From Schizochytrium sp. CCTCC M209059 (taxonomy: Eukaryota > Sar > Bigyra > Thraustochytrida > Thraustochytriidae): a DNA stretch of 64,000 nucleotides. Of this stretch, positions 29,252 through 38,800 are shown in pieces; positions within the stretch are counted from its first letter, which is position 1, and each line of letters opens with the position of its first letter. The DNA is taken from the NCBI GenBank assembly GCA_000818945.1, contig KN805404.1, forward strand, positions 74,475-138,474, read 5' to 3'. The position numbers and the translations under genes are program-made. The notes under the pieces were generated by a model that saw nothing but the letters and a program-made list of their open reading frames with translations, was not told where the DNA came from and searched no databases.

Positions 29252-32024
29252 ATACCAGCACTGATGCCGCAAGAGAGACCGGAGATCGTCCCGGGCGAGA
29301 ATTTCCAGCATTTGTTGCAGCATCCAACGTAGTCGGACGCGAAAGCAAATGCTTGTCCGAAACGCAGCGCGTGACGAGCAAGCGTGTGCTGATCAAATAT
29401 GTGCCAACAATTGCCGCGAGGTAGACCCAATAGACGAGCGGGAGTTCCACGAATCCAAAGAGCTCGCGGACAAAAGGCACGAGCGTCATAATTGCCGCAG
29501 ATACGCAAACGAATCCCGAAAGTAAAACAAGCATCGATGACGGCGGAGCGCTCACAGGCGAGCCTTTGTTGACGCGAGATTTTGCCGGGCGCGGGAGGAG
29601 TCGCGTGAAGAAAGAACGCTGGTCGTCTTCATTGAGTCGCAGGACAAAGACCACAAGCGTCTGAGAAACGAGACCTTCCACAAACCAGCCCGTGTGGAAG
29701 AGTGGCTGCTGTGACTCGTCAGCGCCCAGCATGAAATATAGCGTCGCAAACGTGACGCTGTCAAAGATGCTGCTAATGAGCCCAATGAGCACGATAAAGC
29801 GGAACAAGTAAGACATGTTGAGTCGCAGCGGACGGGAGAGCTGTGCTTTGTCTACTGCATCCGAAGGAATGCCAAGCTGTGCAATGTCGTAGAGAAAGTT
29901 GGAGGTGACCACTTGAATAGGCAGCATTGGAAGGAAAGGAATGAAAAGGCTTGCGCTGAGCACAGACCACATGTTTCCAAAGTTGCTCGAGGCGGCCATT
30001 TTGATGTACTTGATCATGTTGAGAAAAACGCGCCGTCCCATGAGTGTTGCTGGGCGAAATATGCGCAGCGACTTTCGTGTTAGCAAAACGTCTGCTGCGG
30101 CTCGCGCCGCGTCGCATGCCGAGTCCACTGATATACCTACGTCAGCAGCCTGCAAGGCCGCCACGTCGTTGACGCCATCACCCACGAATCCCACGGAATG
30201 GCCTAGTGCCTGGAGCTCGCGAATGATGACGCGCTTATGATGCGGCGTGAGACGCGCAAAGACGTTGCACGACTGCACAATTGATCGCAAAGATGCGGCG
30301 GGGGCAAGGTCCAAAGTCTGCCCTTCGATGACATGGTGGGAATTATGGATGCCTACCTGCGCAGCAACGTGGGTGGCGACACTCGCAGTGTCGCCCGTTA
30401 ACATGCGTACCGAGATCCCAAGAGCCTCCACGGCCTCGATTGCTGGGGCGGCAGACGGTTTGGGCGGGTCCGCAAAGCTTACAAAGCCTGCAAGAAAAAG
30501 GTCCTGGCTCAATGGGCTTTCTATAGCCACGGCAAGAATGCGTTCCCCGGTGGCACGGATCTGCTCGACGACACTGTTTGCGGCCAGATCTGTGAGGGTG
30601 CCGATCCCGTGTTGTCCCAGATATCCGCCATGGCAAAGCGCAAGGACCTCCTCCACAGCACCCTTGTAGATGCAGATCTCCGCAGCGTTCCCGACGTGTC
30701 CTAGAATAGGACTGAGGATGCTGAAAAGCTCCCCTTGCGTGGGACTCGGAGCTTGCATACTCTTGAACAGACGCACCCTCACACGCGAGAAGCGCTGCTC
30801 GTAATCAAAGGGGTCCTCGTCTACGAGGCTAAAGCATGTCACGATGCTGTCAAAGCTGTCGAGGGGCGACCCGTCGATGGCTCGTTCAACGGCGTTGTTC
30901 GCGGCAGCAGACTGGAAATGCGCAGAAAGTTTGCAAAGCAGCAACGGCAGCTTGGAGAGCGCTTGGGTGGGCTGGCCGCAGGCGTCGAGAGAGCGATTGA
31001 CCGACAAGGAGTCCTGCGTGAGCGTCCCTGTCTTGTCAGTACAGAGGACGTCCATGGAACCAAAAGCTTGCAAGGCGTTGAGACGCTTGACGATGCACTT
31101 TTCCTTTTTTGCAAGCTCTGTGGCACCGTAAATGAGACAATATGTGAGAATCATGGGCAACATCTCGGGTGCAAGGCCGACGGCGACCGCCGCAGCATAG
31201 AGAAAGGCGTCAAGGGTCTCGTTTCCTCGCCAGAGCTGCAAAAGAAAAACCGTCGGGGCCATGAAGATGATGAAGCGGATCATGAGCATCGTGAACGCGT
31301 CCATGTCCTCGTCAAAGCCCGTCCGAGAGCGAGCACCGCGAAGGGCGCCAAATGTCTTGCCCATCTCGCTGTCGTCGCCCGTGTGCGTGACGCGAACGAC
31401 GCCATGACCGGCTACGACCATGGTTCCAGTAAGAACAGTATACGTAGCATCTGACGCAAATGCAGCGCGGGCGTCAACGAGCGTCGCAGGCATTGGATCC
31501 GCGGCGCGTTTGGCCACGGGGAGACTTTCGCCTGTAAGCTGGGCCTGGTTGACGCGTAGGTGCGCGCAAGAAAGCACAATACCGTCGGCAGGGACGAGAT
31601 CCCCAGCGGAGAGCAGAAGAAGGTCCCCGGGTACCACGTCGCGCGCCTGGACTTGGATGGGCGAGGCACCTTCGGGCCCGCGACTGACACGGCAGTGAGT
31701 TCGGAGTTGGGCGCGCAGCGCACTTGCAGCCTGCTCTCCTCTAAACTCTTGGATGGTTTGCATTCCAATCGCGAGAAGTCCCATGGCCCAAATAACGAGT
31801 CCTGTCTCTGCATCGCCACCGACGTAGGCGAGCGTGCCGAGGACGCCGAGCAGCACGATGAGCGGGTTCTTGGCGAGGGGCCCAAGATGCTCCAGGACCG
31901 TCTCCCAGACCGAGGCCTGCGTCGGCTCGTTGGGGCCATACCTTTCCAGGGCACGCTGCGCTGCGCCGTCGCTCAAACCCTGCGCTGCGCCGTGCGGCCC
32001 TGCCACCGCCGCGGTCGCCGCCAT
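29250..32024 (-). CDS. MgtA-type Mg2+-importing P-type ATPase (P3B)
   Basis: A 924-residue cation pump starts at the ATG at 32024. It has actuator TGES (about 164-167), membrane motif GLAPEMLPMI (about 283-292), phosphorylation site DKTGT (Asp330), MLTGDT (541-546) and hinge GDGVNDV (615-621). The C-terminal membrane region contains NMWSVLSASLFIPFLPM and NFLYDIAQLGIP, which are hallmark MgtA/MgtB sequences. The family is common in bacteria and patchy in eukaryotes, and imports Mg2+ across a membrane using ATP. Length matches bacterial MgtA (about 900). The frame is intact, with codon use like its neighbours. Origin by lateral transfer is inference. It diverges from the hydrolase gene, with a CCTCG pentamer run in the shared leader. 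Confidence 0.93.
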   Translation of the reverse strand: MAATAAVAGPHGAAQGLSDGAAQRALERYGPNEPTQASVWETVLEHLGPLAKNPLIVLLGVLGTLAYVGGDAETGLVIWAMGLLAIGMQTIQEFRGEQAASALRAQLRTHCRVSRGPEGASPIQVQARDVVPGDLLLLSAGDLVPADGIVLSCAHLRVNQAQLTGESLPVAKRAADPMPATLVDARAAFASDATYTVLTGTMVVAGHGVVRVTHTGDDSEMGKTFGALRGARSRTGFDEDMDAFTMLMIRFIIFMAPTVFLLQLWRGNETLDAFLYAAAVAVGLAPEMLPMILTYCLIYGATELAKKEKCIVKRLNALQAFGSMDVLCTDKTGTLTQDSLSVNRSLDACGQPTQALSKLPLLLCKLSAHFQSAAANNAVERAIDGSPLDSFDSIVTCFSLVDEDPFDYEQRFSRVRVRLFKSMQAPSPTQGELFSILSPILGHVGNAAEICIYKGAVEEVLALCHGGYLGQHGIGTLTDLAANSVVEQIRATGERILAVAIESPLSQDLFLAGFVSFADPPKPSAAPAIEAVEALGISVRMLTGDTASVATHVAAQVGIHNSHHVIEGQTLDLAPAASLRSIVQSCNVFARLTPHHKRVIIRELQALGHSVGFVGDGVNDVAALQAADVGISVDSACDAARAAADVLLTRKSLRIFRPATLMGRRVFLNMIKYIKMAASSNFGNMWSVLSASLFIPFLPMLPIQVVTSNFLYDIAQLGIPSDAVDKAQLSRPLRLNMSYLFRFIVLIGLISSIFDSVTFATLYFMLGADESQQPLFHTGWFVEGLVSQTLVVFVLRLNEDDQRSFFTRLLPRPAKSRVNKGSPVSAPPSSMLVLLSGFVCVSAAIMTLVPFVRELFGFVELPLVYWVYLAAIVGTYLISTRLLVTRCVSDKHLLSRPTTLDAATNAGNSRPGRSPVSLAASVLV

Positions 32025-32519
32025 TCTATCCGCGCCTGGCCTCGCCTCGCCTCGCCTCGCCTCGCCTTGTTCGCTCGAGCAAGGACGGAAACGTTTTTGC
32101 TCAACGCATCGTCATCATTGTGCACTGGAGCAGCTGGTAGCGAGACTGGCCGAGGTGAGATTGCCTCGATTCAAGTTGCCTTGCTTGATCCGGGCCAGGT
32201 CATGTCTTGCCATCAGTCCATCAATGTCGTCTGGCTGCTGCGCCACGGAGACCTTTGTCAAGCCTTGAGAGCTACAAGTCTTGTCAACAATTTTTTGGGG
32301 GCAATAGGCGAAGCACGACTGGCCCAGTGGTTCTGTCTGGCACATGAACAGGCTCAGTGGAAGGAGTGAGTGAGTGAGTGAGCTTGAGAGATGGAGTTTT
32401 GCGCCTTGAATCTTCGTCGCAGCCTGCGTTCAACCCCAAAGCAGACCTGAATGAAGCGTTGAGGAGCGGTGAACGCGCATTGCATAGCGTGACGCTCGCT
32501 GACCGAGCGCGGAGGAAAG
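32025..32519. promoter_or_regulatory. Divergent intergenic region, MgtA and hydrolase genes
   Basis: These 495 bases hold both promoters. A CCTCG-type pentamer run lies at about 32037-32067, 15-45 bases upstream of the MgtA ATG (minus strand), and a GTGA tetramer run near 32366-32381. I found no clear TATA box at a useful distance on either side. Confidence 0.5.
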
Positions 32520-33551
32520 ATGATCGATCTCGACGAGGTTTTCTTTGGCGTGGTACGAGCGGCGCTGGTTGTGATCGCCTTTGTGCTGTGGCGCTCATCG
32601 AAGCGCCGCGCATACGTGGCTGATGGCGGCGCCGAGGCGACCCGGCAGACGGCCAACCCGCCGGAGGGGGGCAAGGTGCAGCAATTGACGCGCGGGCACT
32701 GCCACTACCGTATCGACGGTGAGAAGAACTCGGGCAAGCTCGTTGTCCTGGTGCACGGCCTTATTGGCTGCACTCTCGATTACGGTCCTTTGTGCAAGAT
32801 TCTCGTGGAGCAACACCGACGAAGAGTGCTCCGACTCGATTTGTATGGGCGCGGGTGGAGCTCAGCGCCTTTGATGGGCGCGGATTCGCTGCCGGAGCTG
32901 TACGCAGGGCAAATTGCAGAGCTTTTATTTGCGATTGGAGAAAGAGGCCCGATCGACCTCGTGGGTAACTCGATGGGCGGGGCCATTTCGGCTTGCTTTG
33001 CGGCTCGTTTCGGTCGAGCCCATGTCGCATCAGTGACGCTGGTGGTGCCCGCGGGTCTTTCAGCTGTGGACACGACGATTCCTGCTTGGCAGCAGCGTCT
33101 CTATGATGTTCTGGAGGAACTTCCGTTTGTACCAAAACATCTGCTACGGGCCAATGTGCAGGCGCGTCTCGACAAGCTCAAGGACGAGCAGTATTCGCAC
33201 TGGACGGTTCCCAACAACGACGTTATTCGCAAGTATTATCACGATTACCAGGCGAAGCGGCTTGCCCGTGAGCGGCATTTGGCAGATGCCTACATTGAGA
33301 CGCTGCGCAGCTTTCCTGTGTCTGCTAGCAGGCCGCTCTTTGAAGCGCTAGCGCGCAGCGAGGTTCCTTGTATGGTATGCTGGTCCAAGCTGGATCGTCG
33401 TGTCCCGTTTGCGTGTGCGGAGGAGATGCGCGCCATTTTTGCAGGCGCTGACTTGGAGGAGCACATTTCTGAGGACGGCGGCCACAGTCTCGTCATTGAG
33501 AATGCGCCTTTTGTCGCGGAGCACTTTGTGCCGTTTTCGCGCAAGAACTAA
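32520..33551 (+). CDS. Membrane-anchored alpha/beta hydrolase
   Basis: The protein has 343 residues with one N-terminal hydrophobic segment (about 8-24) followed by basic residues, which suggests a signal anchor. The fold is clear: oxyanion loop LVHGLIGCTLDYG (about 78-90), nucleophile elbow GNSMGG (Ser near 150), acid in KLDRRVP (Asp near 291) and His in DGGHS (near 320). The triad Ser-Asp-His is complete. Lipases, esterases and monoacylglycerol-lipase-like proteins share this pattern. The substrate cannot be assigned, but a membrane-anchored lipid hydrolase is the best guess. The ATG at 32520 is the first in frame. The gene diverges from MgtA. Confidence 0.85.
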   Translation: MIDLDEVFFGVVRAALVVIAFVLWRSSKRRAYVADGGAEATRQTANPPEGGKVQQLTRGHCHYRIDGEKNSGKLVVLVHGLIGCTLDYGPLCKILVEQHRRRVLRLDLYGRGWSSAPLMGADSLPELYAGQIAELLFAIGERGPIDLVGNSMGGAISACFAARFGRAHVASVTLVVPAGLSAVDTTIPAWQQRLYDVLEELPFVPKHLLRANVQARLDKLKDEQYSHWTVPNNDVIRKYYHDYQAKRLARERHLADAYIETLRSFPVSASRPLFEALARSEVPCMVCWSKLDRRVPFACAEEMRAIFAGADLEEHISEDGGHSLVIENAPFVAEHFVPFSRKN

Positions 33552-35811
33552 TTACGTTTTCCCTTCGAGTTTTCTCTTTTCTCTTTTCCGTAGAATCCAT
33601 GCGTCTTGCATCTCATCTCAGCTTGGAAAGTCGAACTACACCACTATTATGTCTTGGAGAGTCTTGCATCTCACGCCACAGGCCTGAGCGATTAGACCTA
33701 TCATCACCGTTGTCCTTCCTGGCGATGACGACCTGTTTGCTCCTGCCCCGCCCGCCCTCGCTGACGGTTTTTCTGCACGTTGCCGGTCACAGAATCGGTC
33801 CGCCGGTCACACGCCGCCCGCTGCCGCACTTTGGTTTCTCGCCGTTTCGCTGGTGAGACAAACAGCCCTTTTTGGCGGCGGCGGCGAAAACGAGAAGCAG
33901 CTCGCTGCCTCCGCCCCCTGGCTCCCCGCGACGCGGCCGCCCCGAGAGGGCCGAGACAGCGAGCGAGCCCCTCGCTGTCTCTGCCTGCCTCTGCCTGCCT
34001 CTGCCTTGCCTCGTCTCTGCCTGTCTCTGCCTTGCCTCGTCTCTCTTCCCCCAAGCTCGGGAAGCGGCGTGGAAGCAGGGAGCGGGCGGATGGGGCTCCA
34101 TCTTGGCGCCTGCACGTGCCGGTCTCCTGCAGTTTCACAGTTACTAGGTCACGGTGATGCAGTGAATGCAGGGCTGTTATACTGGCTGGTCTGCTGTTTT
34201 CTGCTGTTTCCCGCTGGTTTCTGTCTGCTGTTTTCCGGCTGCTGGCTGGTTTCTGCGGCGCGGGGGCAGGCAGCATCGTCCTCTGCGCGCTGCAAGACGG
34301 GGCCAGCCTCGCGGTCGCAGTCGGCCCCGGGCGTGCTCGGCACGGTCGAGGGAGAGAGTCCGCGTGCGTTTCGCAGCGCAGCGCAGCGCAGCGCGTCTGC
34401 AAGGCGAGGCGAGGCGAGGCGAGGCGAGGCCCCTCCCTCCCTTCGAGGCGAGGCCCCTTCTGCTCGCCTGCCTCGGCCTGCCTCTCGCAGTCCAGCACGC
34501 GCGCACCGTCTCCACGCCGTGAGGAAGGAAGGTCATCGGAGTCCCGAGGTCGCTCCCAGCCTGCGCAGGCAGAGAGAGCAGGCTGCGGCGCTCTCGCCGT
34601 CGCGCGGCAGCCTTTGCGGATCCTCGACGCTGCTCAGGCTGGTCCCGATGGCGAAGCCTGCCTGCCCCGACGTGCGCGCCGAGACGGCCAGGCAGGCAGG
34701 CAGCCCGGCCGGCGGCCCCTGTGCGTGAGTCTGCGTGCGGCAGAGAGTCCGGCGGTCGAGTCCTGGCGCCGGGGCTCGGCCTCTGCACGCGCACTCGAGC
34801 CCGCCTTCTCCGCCCCCAGTTCGCTTCTTCCGCTTTCGCAACTCGAAGTTCGTGGAGGCGCAGGGAGTACTTTCAGCCAGCCAGGTGAGTTCGTATACTA
34901 CTACTACTACGTATACGACGTACTACGTACCTAGCTAGGCCTCGTAGTACGTTGCTTCGCAAAGGAGACAGTCTCGCCTCTGCCAGCCACCGCGGCGGGC
35001 GGCAGAGGGGACGCCTGCCTCCGCTCCCAGGGCCTCGCGTACGCTCTGGATTCCTCGCCTCGCGCCCTGCCTAGGCCCAGGCCTAGGTAGTAGTACTTAG
35101 GGGCGAATGAATGAACATTCAATTCGTAAGTTATCTTATTATAGCCTACTCGCCTTCTTGCGTGCACTGCAGTGCGGCGCGGCGCGGAGAGGAGAGAGAG
35201 GAGGGAGGGGAGGGAGGAGAGGGGGAGCGGCGCAGAGGCAGACGCGCAGGCGAGGAGTGCCGCGGCGGAGGCGGCAGACGCGCAGCTGCGGCCGGCGGAG
35301 ACGAGGCATGGCGCGCGCGGAGGCGCTGCGGAGGCGGCGCGTGCGCAGCCGGCCGTGGCAGGCGCAGGCGCAGGAGCGCCAGGAGCAGGAGCGCCAGGAG
35401 CAGGAGCGCCAGGCTCTGGGTTCTGGCGCGAGGCCGCGGCGGGCGGGGGCGACACCCGCCGAGGCGTCTGCTTCTGTGGAGTCCGACGCAGGCGAGGCGG
35501 GGCGCAGCTGCAGGCGCCACGCGCGCGCGCGCCGGGACGCCCGCGTCTGCAGCAGCAGCGCCAGCAGCACCAGCACCAGCACCAGCAGAAGCGACAGCGA
35601 GTCCTGGACTCGTGCATCGCCATCCGGGGCAGCGACCTCGAAGACGGCGACACAGACCGCGCACGCGACGATCAGGGCGACCGAGCCGCGCGAGTACTAC
35701 GCCAGCGACGAGAGGATAGGCACGTCCTCACCAGAACCAGTGCCATCTCTCTGCACGAGCAGCACGAGAGAATGCAGCAAAACGACCTGCAAGAGGAGTC
35801 CATGGTGGGAC
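33552..35811. other. 2.3-kb repeat-rich intergenic region upstream of the PAN receptor
   Basis: Low-complexity blocks fill this stretch: TGCC/CTC repeats (about 33975-34050), CTG/TTTC repeats (about 34175-34260), a GGCGA pentamer run (about 34402-34430), TAC runs (about 34898-34917) and paired CCTAGG palindromes (about 35070-35090). GC-rich DNA from 35170 to 35640 stays open in several frames but reads as Arg/Ala/Gln-rich strings. The in-frame extension of the next gene starts at 35107; I treat it as 5' leader. No gene is supported. Confidence 0.5.
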
Positions 35812-38800
35812 ATGTCCACGAAGGCCACGGCACATCTGCGGCGAAAGCAATGGACAGCGGCAGGGATCGTAATCGTCGCGCTGCTCACGGTATTGCCAGC
35901 GCTTTGTATCGGCGAAACCAATGTGGTGGATCGGCTCGCGTACAGCAACTTTGTTGAGCTCATGAACGCGGGCGGCCTCGGTAATTTGTACTTTATTTAC
36001 TGCGATGACACCGCTTCCCTCGAGGACCCATGTTCCTGCAGCTCAAACGGACGCCAAATCGTCTGTAATGACGAAAATCAGATTGAGGAGATTTTGCTCC
36101 CGGAGAACCGCCTTTTCGGTGATCTTACGCGAGAAATGCTCCTCGGGTTCACCGCGCTCACGCGACTCAACCTCTCGTCAACATCGCTGACTTCTCCGGA
36201 TCAAAATACGCTAAACACCACGCTCTTGCCCATGGGCGGTTGCCTGTCCATCCCAGAGTGCCTCGATGGAACCTGGGAGTGCGACTTTTCACAAAGTGAC
36301 CTCGACCTATGTGACACGCTTCCGCCGACGCCGAGCCCTGCGCAGACCCCAACGATTACGGTCTCCGACATTTACGTTGGCTATCATTTCATACAGACAA
36401 ACGACAACTTATTGGTGCAGATTGACGATATCGACTCTGCGGTCGCCTGTCGTGACATTTGCATTGGGTTTTCCGAATGCGAGTACTTTTCCTATCGAAT
36501 TTCAGGGACGAACGCCGGAAGGTGCGAGCTTTACATTTACTTTGACGAGTTCGAAGAGGATGAAGACTGGGCCTCGGGTTCCCAGGGAGGGGATTACTTT
36601 CTGCCCACGTCTGCGCCTACGACCTTGCCGGATGGGATCTTTGCCGGGATCTACATTGTCGAAACAGACGACAATCTCGTCGATGAGGAAGAGGATGTCA
36701 CCTCGGCGGCCGCTTGTCAGAGTCTTTGCTTGGCAAACGACGAGTGCGGGTTTTTCTCGTACAAGCTTTCGGGGGACAACGTCGGGCTTTGCGTGCTGTA
36801 CGCAGCTGTCGCAGATGTCACGGAGGATGATGAATGGGCTTCGGGTGCCGAAGATGGGTCCGACTTTCTACCCACATCCACACCAACTTTGTCGCCAAGT
36901 GCAACGCAGCCAACGAATGCACCATCTGCAAGTCCGGCTGTTATCGCCACGCCTACTTTGAGCCCCACTGAAGCATGCATCGTTTTGGGGTCTCGGTACG
37001 CCCGAGACACCGAAGGCCAGCCCATTGAAAGTTTGGACGCTGTCGAATCTGCAAACGTATGTGGTCAAACTTGCCTCGATACGACGGGCTGCGAATACTT
37101 TGCCTACAAGCGCTCTGGTAACAATGCTGGTCTCTGCGAACTATTTTCAGACGTCTCGGCCGGGATAGTGAACGCCGACCTCTGGTCTCGAGGTGAGGCG
37201 GCATGCTTATCATCCACACTGGCCCCTTCATTGCAGCCATCAACGACGTCACCGACTCCTTTTCCGAGCGTAGTGCTTACCACAGATTCGCCCACCACTA
37301 ATCAGGCTCCGAGTCCCGCACCTAGCGCTTCCCCAACCTCGTCAATACCGGCCTCGTGCCTCGTGCAGGGTGAACGTTTTGTTCGTACAGGCGACGAAGT
37401 GGTATATACAGAGATTTCTAGCGTGGAGGTCTGCCAGGCTCTCTGTCAGGAGGATGACTCGTGTACAAACTTTGCTTTTCGTTATGAAGGAGGAAATCCT
37501 GGACGCTGCGAGCTCTATGCGGACATATCTGCTGGTACGCAGACTTCCTCTATTTGGGAAAGGGGTCCCAGGGTCTGCGGGGATGAATCCTCAACCCAAA
37601 GTCCAACTCAAAGTCCAACACTCTCGCCTTCAGAGTGCTACACAGATGGTTTTCGATTCGTTAGAGACGACGGTGTCCAACCTTTCGAAGTCACGACGAC
37701 GGACGCCAGCTTGGAAGCCTGCCAAGCTGTTTGCGCAGCAGACGATGAATGTTTTTTCTTTGCCATCAAACTATCGGCAACGAATGCGGGTCAATGTGAG
37801 CTTTTCTCGGACATAAGCTTGGGCACGACGGAGGCACCGAACTGGGCATACGGTCCAAAGACCTGTGCGTCATCTGAGCCAACGTCGTCTCCTGTTCAAG
37901 GGCCAACGGCACCCACACAATCGCCGACAGTACCGACACAAGCACCAACTGCACTGACTCAGGCGCCAACTGCGCCGACTCAGACGCCAACTGCACCAAC
38001 ACAGGCACCGACGGTCTCGACGCAGTCACCGACGACGCCAACGGGTGCAGGTTCAGTCCCAACCCAGGCCCCAACGCTTCCTCCTTCAGAGTGCTATACA
38101 GATGGTTTTCGATTCGTCAGAGATGACGGAGTGCAGCCTTACGAAGTCACGACAACGGACGCCAGCTTGGAAGCCTGCCAAGAAGTTTGCGCAGCGGACG
38201 ATGCGTGCCAGTACTTTGTCATCAAGCTATCAGCATCGAACGCGGGTCAATGCGAGCTTTTCTCAGACATAAGCTTGGGCACGACGGAAGCACCGAATTG
38301 GGCATACGGTCCAAAGACCTGTACGTCATCCGAGCCAACGTCGTCTCCTGTGCAAGGGCCAATGATACCCACACAATCGCCGACAGTAACAACGCAGACC
38401 CCAACAGCACCGACACAGGCGCCAACAGCGCCGACGCAAGCGCCAACTGCACCGACTCAAGCACCGACCGCACCAACACAGGCGCCAACGGACTCGACGC
38501 AGTCGCCAACGACGCCAACAGATTCAGGATCCGGGCCAACCCAAGCTCCGACGCTACCTCCGTCAGAGTGCTACACAGATGGTTTTCGATTCGTCAGAGA
38601 TGACGGCGTACAACCTTACGAAGTCACGACAACGGACGCCAGCTTGGAAGCCTGCCAAGCTGTTTGCGCGGCGGATGATGAATGTTCATACTTTGCCATC
38701 AAACTATCGGCATCGAACGCGGGTCAATGCGAGCTTTTCTCAGACATAAGCTTGGGCACGACGGAGGCACCTAACTGGGCATACGGTCCGAAGACCTGTG

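Noticed and set aside
33853..34728. 291-codon open frame in the intergenic region
   Set aside because: It runs through TGCC and GGCGA repeats, encodes no domain and has several equally open competing frames.
35107..35811. In-frame N-terminal extension of the PAN receptor
   Set aside because: It is Arg/Ala/Gln-rich repeat DNA and would bury the signal peptide 235 residues inside; the ATG at 35812 puts the hydrophobic segment at the N terminus.
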